Positions 26,240-37,929 of a stretch of 64,000 bases of DNA are shown here, piece by piece. Where the stretch lies: contig OX359246.1 of the NCBI GenBank assembly GCA_947179485.1, positions 11,842,001 to 11,906,000 on the forward strand, in the 5' to 3' direction. This DNA comes from Allacma fusca. Lineage: Eukaryota; Arthropoda; Collembola; Symphypleona; Sminthuridae. The position numbers were made by a program, and so were the translations under genes. Numbering within the stretch: position 1 is the first letter of the stretch; each line of letters opens with the position of its first letter. A model generated the notes under the pieces. The model searched no databases and was not told the origin of the DNA. It saw nothing but the letters and a program-made list of their open reading frames with translations.

Positions 26240-28795
26240 CGCATAAAACATTAAAGCGCAACATTTGTGATCGCAGTAGTCCATTATCTCCAAAGTTTTC
26301 CTATGATCATCAAATTCCGAAAGAGTTGGACACTTGTAAAACATAAATGAGGTCCATCTTTTAATTTTAATATGATTATTATACAGCACAGCTCTTCAAT
26401 CAAAACACGCCCCATATTTTGTGTAAAGCTTTGTGATTACTTCGGTACTTTGATGCTGACCCTCTGGAAATGTTTCTGAGGTTGCACTTGGAAAGCGTAT
26501 ACATTACTTCAGATCTGACAATTTGATCCTCCAAATACCAGTACCGAAGAAGCGCCCAATGTAAGCGTACTTACTTGATACCACTATTTGAGAGGCGAAG
26601 TGAATCTGTAAAAAAAATAATACTTCAATATTTTGGCAAGCTTTTCATAATCAGTAAATAGGGAGTTAGTTCAAATTTTTACAAGGAAACCGGCAAAGCT
26701 TATATGAACTTTAATAATGAGTTTTACTCTGAATTTACGAGATTTTGTACGACAATTTGTGAAGATTTGACCCCCTAAAAGTTATTATTTAATTCCTTTC
26801 AAAAATCACCTTGTTCTCACTGTGTTGCAGAACCCTGAGGATCTTCCCATCAGAGTCCACATCTAAAATCCTTGATGGCCCTGCTATGGCTGCAGATATT
26901 TTTTGAACTGGGATTGTGTTTAAAACCTGTATTAAATTCCACAAATAAGATGTGACCACATTGTAAAGATGGTTTTCTATTTCAAATGCATTTTTTTTAA
27001 ATGCTAAAATCTTACAATCTGCGATAATCCTCCAAAGTCCACGAAGTCTGGGATGAAGCGTTTCAGGGAGCCTGCCATCAGATCCACCAAGGTGTGAGTT
27101 CGAAGAATGAGCTTCCGAACGGTCGGAAGCTTTCCAATATTGTCACCCTACAGAGGTATAAATATGATTGAGTAAACCATGGAATTTTTATTTCAAATGT
27201 TGATGGAATCCTTAACGTACGAGAAATTGGCGTGGCTCTGATAAAACAATGTAGAAGCCCCCTTTGCCATTGGGACGGATATTATCGGGTAAACCAGGAA
27301 GCCCATCCATAAAAACATCCTTCTGTCCAGCTTTAGGACCTTTTAGATGATACCTGTCTCAAAAACTTCTATGAAATTTCAAGTAAATATCCCAAGTTTA
27401 ACCTAACTTGAAATGGCATGTGAACAAAAGTACCTTAGCACCCTGCAACGAATAGATTCCGATATCAATACAAAGTCCTCGTTCTCGGAAAGCTGAACAC
27501 CATTCGCGAAATGGATGGCATCGATCAAAACCTTATTTCTCTTGGTTTTGGGATCATACTCAACAAGTCTTCCGGAGGGATCATTCCCTAGAAGATCTTT
27601 CAAAGGATTCATAACATCAAGATTAGTAGAGACATCTGACCAATACACTGTCCCGTTTTGACCCACGTCCAAATCATCGGCGAACCCAGGGACGTGACCT
27701 TGTATATCGGATTTGAAGTCAAACAAACTACTCACGTCGCCTGAAAGCATTCAATGAAGGTAAATAAGTAACTGCATTTTAACTTATCTGAACGTATTAA
27801 ACAAATATTAAAGTACCTTTCTTAGGGTCCACAATTAAAACTCCTCGATCGGCGGCTGACACCACCAATTTCCCCGACGCATCCAACCTCAGTCCTAAAG
27901 GTCGCCCACACACAGAGCCCCACGGAGCACCTGATCATCACAATATTGACAAATACAATGTCAGACAATAGCTTCGGAGTAGTGACCTGGATCCGATAAA
28001 TTTGTCATCTCAACGATTAAATCGAACCCACGATTTTTATTTAAATCCCTTCTTACCACAATCTCGACCCACTTGAGCCACAACTGATACGATCCCATTT
28101 TGATATTTCACAATTTGACCGTTATCCAATCCGGCGTAGAATCCGTCGCCCTGACCAATGACAGTGGGCGATTCCGCTCCAGATGTCTCTCCTTCCAAAA
28201 TGACTTCTACTTTGTCCAACGCATTCACTATCGGGAGTTTTTCCAAGTCGATTGAGGGAGAAGGTCTGTAATAATGATATCATTTTTTTTAAAATTAATA
28301 CATATGGAACTGAGTCCGCATATAAGTTTATACATAATGTTATTATAAATTATAACCCATAAGGGAAGCCTGCATATTATGTAAAGTAAAAATAACTTAC
28401 TCATACGCTTCAAAATGAATATCCGGAGGTAAGCCGGGTACAAAGGCAATTAAAACTGCTAGCAATCCTACATAAAATGAAAATAATTTCAAAAGTCGGA
28501 ACATTTTAATACCCATTTTAAAATTTCCTCAACAGTGAATAATTGAACTGAAACGGGAATCAATGAAATAAAGAGGCTGTTAAGTAAGAGCTTTTTTAAA
28601 AGAGTGCGTGTTCATACAGTGGTTTGAAGGATCATTGTATAATAAAATTCCAAGAGTTAAAATGTTATTTTGACAGAATATCACGTACTATCCCACGCAG
28701 TCCCATGAAAGTTAGCCATGGGGATTATCCTTTTGACTGTCATGAAATGACCTGAAACTGCTTGAAAAATTCGTGACTTACAAATCCCAAATATA
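26240..28795. repeat. Segmental duplication, copy A
   Basis: This roughly 2.55-kb segment matches 49017-51575 in the same orientation, including introns and about 250 bases on either side of the gene. Similarity starts at GCATAAAACAT and fades after CAAATCCCA. The two copies differ by scattered substitutions and small indels. Confidence 0.9.
26504..28516 (-). CDS. APMAP / strictosidine-synthase-like protein, copy A
   Basis: Eight exons on the minus strand: 28516-28401, 28265-28057, 27930-27817, 27740-27434, 27353-27221, 27147-27016, 26926-26810 and 26605-26504. They give 409 residues, close to the usual length of adipocyte plasma-membrane-associated protein (APMAP) relatives. The N-terminus carries a signal-anchor (LLKLFSFYVGLLAVLIAFV), then a six-bladed propeller of the strictosidine-synthase type with DPSGRLVEYDPKT, HFANGVQLSENEDFVL and GLPGLPDNIRPNG. 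Family members are type II membrane proteins with lactonase or arylesterase-like activity; the plant alkaloid reaction is not implied. No stops or frameshifts, so both copies could be expressed. Confidence 0.88.
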
Positions 28796-30051
28796 ATCAC
28801 TAAAACCCTACGCCCCCAACCTATTTGTACCACCGTGTCCAAAACAGCTAAAATATTTAATTGTCAATCAAAATTAGTAAAAACGTTTGGACTGACATCA
28901 ATGAGTATTTCGGTATTTGTTCCCTGATATTTTGTCTACAAGAGGACCAAATTTCAGCTAAAAGCAGCGTGTCGCCCATAGTAAATTCCGGAAGAGGTCA
29001 AGTTCGAGTCATTTCCGCCATTTACAATGCTAAGTAAAGGGCCCTATACTGACAACAGGGGCTGTAACAGGTTGTAAAAACCCCCGTCACACCACCTTTT
29101 CGGTGGTTCTTTTCACACCCCGACGGTTATCATCACTGGCTCACCCCCCAATGGAAACAAAAATTTTACCATGTGGGTACCACGATACCCTTCGTAGTGT
29201 TCATCAGGAAAAAGGGAGTTTTACGCTTCTGGTTTCCCTGTTCGAATCAGTTTCATCTGTACTGTAGATTTAATCCTGAATGTGTGTCAACTAATGACTT
29301 GTATAGCCGGGCATTGTAACCGGGTAATATATAACCCGGTATCAAAACAAAGTAAAAACCCTTTATAGGACACTGATTTTTGGCTCGGACTTCAGAAATA
29401 TCTAGAACACATAAACCGGGTAGTATACTATCCGGCATCGAAAATAATTACTTATACCCGGTTTCAGTTCCCAGTAGTGTAAGGAACGGTTCAATTCTGT
29501 TCAGTTTTTCCAGTTCAGTTGAATTTACAAGCTGAACTGAATTGAAACTAGATTTTCGATTGAATTTAGTAAAAAATAATTCAGGTCAGTTCAAAGTTTT
29601 CGATTGGATCGAATTGAACTGAATCGAAAATCAACGGTTCCCGAGATATACTGAAAAAACACGCTTTCTAAAAACGTCGGCAGTTTTTGCCAAGCGCACA
29701 ACAGAAGGAAGCTAAAGTAAGCGTGCGATACGAAAATTAATTTTTTTTATGAAGTATCCCAATATATGGTAGTTATCATGTTGTTTTATCCCTTCATGTA
29801 AAAATGCGTGGAGATAAACCTACCCGGGCATTGTAGTACTAGACTACATGAGTACTATAGTCAGGCACTCCGGAACGTCCAAAAAAGTGGGGGGGACAAC
29901 ATTTTAAAATTAATTTTCTTTACTTTGCTATCGGCCAAATACAAACGTATGTATGTACATATGTATAGGGTTACACATTATTTTTCGTTAGTTAGCTCAT
30001 ATAAGCATGCAAAATATAGAACTTTTAATTTTTGTTTCATTTTTTTAAAGA
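28796..30051. other. Non-coding, repeat-containing stretch
   Basis: No gene recognised. It includes a GTTCAG-rich repeat (29471-29640) and scattered TAACCCGG / CCGGGTA motifs near 29310-29460, which may be decayed mobile-element ends. Confidence 0.4.
29471..29640. repeat. GTTCAGTT/TTCGATT degenerate repeat
   Basis: About 170 bases are built of GTTCAGTT, TGAACTGAA and TTTTCGATT variants on both strands. The design is like the subterminal regions of the hAT-like elements in this window. I did not find matching ends or a duplication. Confidence 0.5.
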
Positions 30052-30238
30052 ACAAGTTTTCAATTTCAATTTCAATTTAATTTATTTAGGATTCGTTTCG
30101 GGCAGCGCCCATATCATCCATACATTGTGATTACGTGTATTTACCTTAAAATGATAAAATGATTATAATATAAAAAAGTCTATTTAAATATGAGTAAACC
30201 TATTAAAAGAGAGCTTGAACTCTGCAAGGAATCTTATA

Positions 30239-33200
30239 CTAAAAATCTGTAATGGTTTGGAGAAAGTTATTCCTGGATGTACAGTTTTGGATAAATTTAA
30301 AAATATCACATAAAATCCCGGGAAGGATTTCTAAATATGCTGAGAAGAAATGACTCAGTAGTGTATTTATTGATGTGGTATTTTCCCAACACACAGTGTC
30401 TTGGGTGGTCATATAATCGGCATTTCGTAACAATGTGAGGAGATCCTCCTGTTCCTGAAGGTTACAGGAAATGCACATGTTTGGAAATGCTAGCTTGAGC
30501 TTTGACCCGGGCGTGTAAAGCGTAGGAGAATCAATATAGGAGAGCAGTGCTCGGACTGGGTACAGAAACCGTGTACCCGTACCCATACCCGTACCCCAAT
30601 ATCAGGTACTACAAAATGCTGTACCTATACCCGTACCCATACCCGAGTACCCGGGTAAATTATTTCAGTACCCGTACTCGTACCTGAAAGTACAATGTAG
30701 TACCTGTACCCACAATTTACCCGTACCCATAATGTACCCAAAACCTGTACCCGTACCCGAGTATCTATTGTGTGTACCCGGGTATTACTCGGGTACTGGA
30801 AGTTTGGCCGATTTAAAATCCCCGGCGACATTAGCCTACCCAGCTCAAAAAATTTAACCTAAAATTTTTTGACCTCCATTAAAAGTGTCCGGGATTTTGG
30901 GAATTTTCCCCAGGTGTTAAAGACATCCTATTTGAATTTTTTGAAAAAATTATTTAAAGCATTTTGTGATTTTTTAATAAACACTGACGAAATTCAAATC
31001 CTACTACCCCAAAATAATAACTTGCTGCATGAAATGAAATGTGTTCTCGCTAATTAGAATTGGGACGGATTCTTTAATACTAAACTCTTCATAACTTGCT
31101 TTTCAACTTGGAGAACAAGAAACAATTTTTTTCCCCTGCTAATCGTTTACGGCTAATCGAACACTATGTATAGAAAATATTATACGGAAAAATTGAGTTG
31201 ATCATAATTGTTCTAAGTCAAATATTGCGGTTTCAGGAAATAAATGTGGGAGGCAATATTGAATATTCATTTTATATTAGATTTATAAAACAAACATTCG
31301 TAAACTGTCTCTCACATTTATGAAGCCCGAGACGGAGATTTTCGAAAAATGCAGGCAAAATAGGACTAAAATGCAACCCCATGGAAGTTTTGAACGTCAA
31401 GTTCAGTTGTCTGTCAAGTTCTTTTAACATCAAAATTATCAAGATTAATCAAAGGGACTGAAATATAAATATTGCGTGCAAGGAATGATATTTTTCATTC
31501 TAAAATGTTATAAATATTCACCTCAATAAATACCCTGAATTGACAATGCTCAAATTGCCTGCATAAAATGCCTAGGCGTTTTCATTTGGGCAACCCTGGG
31601 TACTTGTAACGTTAAGAAATGGGTCTGCTAATAAATGTATATTTATTTCGATCTTATCTCGTAACACGTCTTCAAATAATTGTAATGTTATCCTCCCAAT
31701 GAAGCTAATTAAATTGAATCCCAAGAACCTCCCCCTTGAAATTCTTCGTTGATGAGCTTCACTATTTAAGTCGATAAACACATGATTTCACTGACTCTAC
31801 GCTCTATTTCTTTATTAGATTCCTTGGATGAATTATTAGAAGCGTTAGATTGCAACTACCACGTAATCATAAATGAGACGAAGCCACTTGGCTCTGTCAC
31901 TAACGCAAGTATCTGTATACTAAGAAATAAGCAACTCCACGGTTGGTAGGTCTTATTGTTAGCCATAGTATATAATCCATCCCATCAGGAATCCTTGAAG
32001 TACCCAAAAATACTCGGGTACAGCACCCACGGGTACAGGTATTTTACATAGTGATACCCGTACCCATTGGGTACTACCCGATTGCCACTGAGTGAGTACC
32101 CATACCCGTACCCGTACCTGTACCCACTTTATTGCCTAAAATCAAGAGTACCCGGGTAGTACCCGCGTACTTGCGAGTACGCAACTTCTGTACCCGGGTA
32201 GTACCCATACCTGTACCCGTACCCATTTACCCGAGTATTACCCGTACCCAGTCCGAGCACTGTAGGAGAGTAATCTTATATTAGCAAACATACGTATGTA
32301 TTTGAACGGGATGTTATAAGTTTGATAGGCAGATGTAGAAAAATGATTCTTAATTAATTTATAGTTGGGGAGAGAAGACGAAGCAGAGATTCTGTGTAGG
32401 TCTTCTTGTATAAAAGAATCATAGATTACTGCCATGATATATGGGAAAAACCCAGCTAAATATTCTGGGGACTGGAAATTCCAAACAGAGGCGAAACCAT
32501 ACTTGTGTAGAGTGTCACGGATAAAGTTGGGCCATGAGGCCTTTGGCCTGTGGGGCTTATCGTTACGACCGAGGAACCTGGATCTCTCATAGCATATCTT
32601 AATCAACCTGGATTGCGGCAGTAACACAATTTTTAGCCAAAATCGTAGAGCCCATTAATAAATTCTGTAGAGTACCAAGGTCCGACCTGTTTATACTCTA
32701 AGGGCGTAGGACGGTGTACGCTGCGGTAACCAGAGCAGTTTTTTTAGAAATTGATTCTGAATGACTTCTAATTTTTCTGTAACGTGCAGATCCCATATTT
32801 CAGCAGCATATGTCATTGTTGGGATGACTACAGTGTCAAGCAGCTTCATTCGAGCTTCCCAAGAATCTGTTCTTGAGACGGAAAGTATTTTTATTGTGGG
32901 GCCTATTGTTGCAAGCGCCTTGCGTGTCATCTCTTTCGCCGCGGAACAAAATGAGCCAAATGCTGTAAATTTTATCCCCAAGTATGTATACTCAGGAACT
33001 ATTTCAATAATTTCCCCCTTCAGGCGCCACCTCCAAGATGGCAATAAATTCCCCTCGTTCCTAAAAATAATTATTTTAGTTTTTGATAAGTTAATAGTAA
33101 GGAAATTACGATCGCAGTAGTCGCCTAGAATATTAATTTTTGATTGAAGGCATAGCTTGGATTCTGCAAGTGTGACATTATCGTCAGCAAGAAGCAGGTG

Positions 33201-35330
33201 ATTTACAGTGTCTTGTCCCCCTAGTCTGACTGGAGTGGGCTCGTGAAGCTCAAAGAAGTTGTCTAAGTCGGAAATATATAGTGCAAAGAGCAGTGGGCTT
33301 AATATGTCTCCCTGCAATACACCTTGTGTAATCTCGTGCGGGTCAGTATGATCGTTGCCTACCCTAACTCTCAAAGTTGCATTTTCATACAGTGATTTGA
33401 GTACCAAAATAAATTTGCAAGACACTCCATAATCATTTAATTTTTTCCGTAGTAAGTTGTGGTTTAAGGAGTCAAACGCTCTAGCTAGATCCACGAAAAG
33501 CGCGAATAGTTTGCCACCTGGGCCCCTGAGTTTTATTTAAATTATGGACATAAGGGTAAAAATTTGATCGATACAACCCCGATGTTTCCTGAAGCCTGCC
33601 TGCGTTTCGGGTAAAACATTCGTATACTCGCACCAGGAGTATAAACGGTTGTATAAAATCCTGGTGAATAACTTCGTAATAGTGTTAATAAGGGCTATAC
33701 CTCGATAGTTGGATGGTACAGATTTGTCTCCCTTTTTGTGCAGCATAAACATTTCTATAACGGACCATGCTTTTGGAGTAAGGCCACAGGAAAACATCGA
33801 GTTAAAAAGGGTCAAAAGGTGTTGAAAGAGATCGGGGGTAGTAAATTTCCAAAATTCGTTAGGTATAGTATCGAAACCGGGAGCTTTATTAGATTTGAGA
33901 GCTCGGATTGCAAATTCTAATTCTGAAATCGTAATTTCAGGGTCCAAATGTACATTTACTTTAGAAAAAATTTGCTCCGGGAGGGATATTACCGGTACTT
34001 GGTAAAAGTACCGGTACTTAGTAAAATAACTGCCAAGATTCTAATGAGATTGGATATTCGTTATTAGCTCTAGCTTTTAAAAGATTAAATGTTTTCCAGA
34101 ATAACCTGGTGGATTTTGGGTATCTCATACCTAACATAATGCGCACAGCGTGCTCCTTGCGCTTGTTTTTAAGCAGATTGTTGTGCGCCTTTTTTGCCTC
34201 TTGATATTCCCTTCTTGATTCCTGAATTTGAAAGTTTTTTCTAAGGGTCTTTAGCTTTCTCATAACATCTTTCCGTGACACTCTACATTCTTGGTCATAC
34301 CGCGGTTTGTTTCTGGGTAGGTTGTTACCGGAGAATGTCTTCAGCATCCCACAACTATCTGCAGTGACTTTAATTGCTTCAATCAGTGTGGAATTGTGGG
34401 TGTCAATACTGGTGTTATCTGCAATATTAGCCAAATTATATTTAAGGATCCTCTCATAGTCATCTGAGTACCCACTCCACTTAAGAATTTGTTTTTGTAC
34501 AAGGAAACTAGTGTAAGGGGAGTCAGCAATATGTACAAGATCTAAGCATATGGGAAAGTGAGGTGAGAAAGGAACGCCGACAGAATATAGATCAGATATA
34601 AAGTTCAAGCTAGCAGAGTTTACCCAACACTGATCAATTACACTTGCGCCATTGTGATTTGAAAATGTAAAATTTGCTGGGGAGTCCCCTTGGCAACGCC
34701 CATTGAGCAGCACGAAATCCCTATCCGACATATTTCTAAACATTGAGGCCCCTCTAATGTTAACAATATTGTCTAGGCTTCTCCTATTGTTTTTCAGAAA
34801 CGGGTGTGCAATGTCTGGGAAAAAATCCAGCTGCCCCACACGAGCATTTGCGTCACCCATAACAAACATACTTTCCCCAGGAAATTCCATGGCTAACTCA
34901 TCGATTACATCTGCTAATTTAAGAATATTGCAGTTATTATCATTACCGGGTTTTACATATAAAAAGAATAAAATTATAGTCTTATGTGTATCCAGACATC
35001 TTAAAACAAATGTGGAGAGAAAGTCATAAGTGTTAAATGTTTTAATTATTTCAAATGTTTTTTTAATAAAAATTAAGAGACCTCCACTGGGTCTCCCTAA
35101 AGAATGGGCTTTGGAAGCCGGATTTACAAAAGTATTAGCTAAAAAGTCATTAATTTGTGTAAATTCTGTACTTGTGTACCATGTTTCAGCTAAACAAAAA
35201 ATATCAGTATTTAGGAGAATTGACTTGTCGACAGGGCTAAGATTTAGAAAATTTGCGATACCATTGCAATTCCAGTAAATGATTTTACTAAGAGTATTGT
35301 TGGTATGAGAAATGGGGTTGCCGATGTCCT
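30239..35330 (-). pseudogene. LINE ORF2: endonuclease and reverse transcriptase, broken
   Basis: The frame starts near the end of ORF1. Endonuclease landmarks are IIYWNCNGIANFLN (near 35270), GRPSGGLLIFIKK and GDANARVGQ (near 34850). A frameshift lies near 33990-34018, next to two copies of ACCGGTACTT. The RT domain follows: KAPGFDTIPNEFWK, GDKSVPSNYRGIALI, QAGFRKHRGCIDQ, VDLARAFDSLNH, TQGVLQGDILSPLLFALY and LLADDNVTL, where the usual F/Y-ADD is LADD. Stops interrupt at 33537 and 32691. The C-terminal part (32627-32271) is cut by the hAT-like insertion and resumes at 30536 with SPTLYTPGSKLKLAF and a CISCNLQEQEDLLTLL zinc-like motif, ending at 30239. No active protein is possible from this copy. 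Confidence 0.85.
30545..32262. mobile_element. hAT-like non-autonomous element, GGGTAC family, copy 2
   Basis: A perfect 8-bp duplication, TAGGAGAG, lies at 30537-30544 and 32263-32270. The ends are inverted: CAGTGCTCGGACTGGGTA at the left and its complement at the right. About 240 bases at each end are degenerate TACCC/GGGTAC repeats. The 1718-bp element encodes no transposase. Deleting it and one duplication rejoins the LINE ORF2 frame (..NIRLLSY then SPTLYTPG..), proving it inserted after the LINE. Confidence 0.95.
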
Positions 35331-36033
35331 ATGCAATCTGGGCCGCGTTGTTCATAGTAATTCTTGGTCTGAGGTTAGGAATTCCCGGAATTTTAACTAT
35401 GATCAGGCCATTAGATTCGAAGTATTCTTCGGAGTCTGGAGAGAGTTTCGCTATCAAGTATCTATTAGCATATACATAGCTCCTCAAGTTGGCATCCCTT
35501 AATTCTTTTTTCTTTTGCAGAAGAAGTGCTAAAATTTGTTGTTGCTTTTGGGACAAATCATCCCTGATCACAATTTTCGTGTTCTTCAGGTTAAAAGATC
35601 TTGCTTTGAACAGTTTCAGATTTTTGGAGCTGTTGAACTTCAGTTTGTATATGGTTGTTGTAGGTGTTGATTTTGAGTTCGCATTTACCGTTCTGGGACG
35701 CGGAGTTATTGCTTCCACACTGAACCATTGTGACACCAGGCTCACGTCAGCGAAGTTATCCCATAATTTTGGTAGTAAGTCCCTCTTAAATACCGTCTCT
35801 TCAGAATCATTTTGGGTGGCCCCAGGGGTAGGAAGTCCCCGGACAATTAGGTTGAGCCTACGGTCCCCGTGGTCTTGAAAATTTTCATTATTCTCTAAGT
35901 GGAACATCTGGACCTTAAGTGATGCAATTTCCTCCTCCTGAGTGCTGATTTGGAATTTGAACATCGTGTCCAGGTTTTGTTGTAGTTCAGTCTTCGTTGA
36001 TAAAATAAGCTGAGCAAGTTTATCTAGGTCCAT
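35329..36033 (-). CDS. LINE ORF1 protein
   Basis: 234 residues, uninterrupted. A predicted coiled coil at about 5-55 (LILSTKTELQQNLDTMFKFQ) precedes NLIVRGLPTPG and an RRM-like central domain, then a basic C-terminal domain (SQKQQQILALLLQKKKEL). This is the plan of nucleic-acid-chaperone ORF1 proteins of L1-like arthropod LINEs, which coat the element RNA. It sits directly upstream of ORF2. The open frame suggests ORF1 has decayed more slowly than ORF2, or by chance not yet. An upstream start is possible. Confidence 0.75.
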   Translation of the reverse strand: MDLDKLAQLILSTKTELQQNLDTMFKFQISTQEEEIASLKVQMFHLENNENFQDHGDRRLNLIVRGLPTPGATQNDSEETVFKRDLLPKLWDNFADVSLVSQWFSVEAITPRPRTVNANSKSTPTTTIYKLKFNSSKNLKLFKARSFNLKNTKIVIRDDLSQKQQQILALLLQKKKELRDANLRSYVYANRYLIAKLSPDSEEYFESNGLIIVKIPGIPNLRPRITMNNAAQIA

Positions 36034-36055
36034 TTCTTGATGACTTTCGTTGTAG

Positions 36056-36619
36056 CTCCTCAGGAGTTTTCTTGGGGTTTCTAAACTGCTATATTGTTCT
36101 TACGTCTCTTGGGAGGCTTTACGTTTCCCTTGGGTAGCCACTGAGCCGGATGTGTCAACTTGGGTATAGCCGGGGGATCTGCACTCTTAAAAATCCAGGC
36201 TGAGTTTCTTCATGTTCGGTAAAAAATTTATGTATGGACAAGAAGGCAGGGAGCACATATAATGGCCAGGATGAATTTCATTCGGCAATTCGGATCAAGC
36301 AGTAATAAGTCCGGATGAGTACAAGTTATACCCGGATTGTTTCTGCATAGCCGGGATAGTATTGAGTATTTCTGTAATATGAATAAAACAAGGACATATA
36401 GGCTATCTAATCAGTATGGATCCATGCAGGAATATATACCAGATAGGTATGCTCCACCTTCATATATGTGCGAATTTATGGATGCCTCCAGGTCTAAAAC
36501 GATCCTGGCCATGGATACTTAATTAAAAAGGTCAAAAGCCCCGTTCATGACGAATATTGAAAGGATGAAAAATGTTGTTTTCAGTTGTTAGTTTTTATTA
36601 ATAATGAAAAATGAATCAA
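36056..36619. other. Non-coding flank of the LINE
   Basis: May include the LINE 5' UTR up to about 36190. CCGGATTG and GCCGGGATAG motifs at 36310-36360 resemble those near 29300. No gene seen. Confidence 0.35.
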
Positions 36620-37929
36620 ATATTAAGAAGTCATAAATGCCGAAAGTTCAGACACAATGGAGGGTAATGGTCCTTTCTGACACATTTCGTAAACGCAATA
36701 ATCTATAAACTGCCAGGTTCCGGCGCAGGTTTGGGGAAAAGGGATGTTGAACACGTAGTAAGTTTTGAATGCCAGGTCGGCAGCCGACAATAAAGTGTCT
36801 TCTTTTAAAGCTCGGTTTTCGAATATTACAAAATATTCCTGGAGATTCAAATCTGCTAGGTGACCCTTGCAAATTACCCTTGCAGATTTTGAGCAACAAT
36901 CATGAGCTAATGCATCGACATCCACCAATGGATGTAAGAAATTAATTCGTGGATTTTAGAACTTGTTCAGGTTCAAAAACTATTCATAATTGCATATCGA
37001 ATAAATATAATACTCACATTAACTACTTCAATAAACGATTTGACGCTGCCCACCTGAGTGACTTTCTTAGTTTTCGACCGATTTAGCGCTGCTAACATAA
37101 AAATGCAGCCTTTGAAATATCCAAACCTGAGAGAAATAAAGCATTGGTTGTAGTCCAAGAAATTATGTCAACTAAAATAACATTGACAATACTTAAGTAG
37201 CAAAAAATCATACAACCTGTAGCATCCGCAGTAACTACAAATACGAGCAGAGATTTCTTTGCTGAATTAAAGTATTCGTAAATCTTCACAGCCATCTCGT
37301 TCCATTTTGTAGAAAGATTGTCCGATACAAGTAGATAACATAAGTTGAAATCAAATTGGATCTGAAGGGTACAAGAAAAGTATAATTAATTGATATTTAA
37401 TTAAGTTATGCTAATTTTTGAAGTAGGAAATAATTGTACACAAAATGAACAAATAATACATACAGCTCCTGTTGTTGGCAAACAAACTTACGGCATTTGG
37501 AATTAACTTGATGTGATCGTTTTAGATGTGTCCATAATGAGACCCAGTTTAGTTCAATTTTTAATGGACATAAAGAAAATTCAGTTACCTGCTTGGTGAC
37601 CTGCGTTTTGACTTTGAACGCATTTATAATGCTGACGCGATGGCCAAGGCTTGGGACGATTTGTCGCATTTCTTTCTTTAATTTTTCATCATCGCAAATG
37701 ATTGACATAACCTTGTCAGAAAGATGTTGATCTGCAAAAAGTTAATCACATGCATCTCAGTTTAAAATAACAGTTAGTCTGTATAGTTACCTTTTTGTGG
37801 AGTTTATATGTATGTCCTATATCATTTAAATACTATCTGCCAACACTAGTACTTACCTTGGAACTTTAGTTGGTAGAGATCTGTAAATTTCAAATCTTCC
37901 AAAATCTTATTCACAATTGTATAACTCAT
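36620..37929 (-). CDS. SAM-domain protein, possibly mobile-element derived or decayed
   Basis: Exons on the minus strand: 37929-37857, 37731-37601, 37361-37217, 37130-37018 and a last block ending at 36623. The first two join in frame to a sterile alpha motif-like domain (ILEDLKFTDLYQLKFQ, then LGHRVSIINAFK). The last block (AFKTYYVFNIPFPQTCAGTW, then QFIDYCVYEMC) resembles the C-terminus of SAMD3-like uncharacterised proteins that occur in many copies in animal genomes. Exon 3 to 4 is off by one base with the only visible GT-AG pair, and no good acceptor precedes the last block, so the gene may be a relic. Function unknown; SAM domains mediate protein-protein contacts. Confidence 0.5.

Larger units (their letters stand above)
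30052..36055 (-). mobile_element. Degenerate non-LTR retrotransposon (LINE)
   Basis: On the minus strand, in order: ORF1 (36033-35329), an APE-type endonuclease, reverse transcriptase, C-terminal Cys motif, a 3' hairpin (GGGCGCTGCCC) and a tail of TTGAAA repeats near 30075-30050. ORF2 is broken by at least two stops and one frameshift, so this copy is dead. It is split by a hAT-like element at 30545-32262. The two-ORF layout with an APE endonuclease and simple-repeat tail fits the L1/Jockey/CR1/I-type groups. I cannot assign the clade. Confidence 0.85.
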
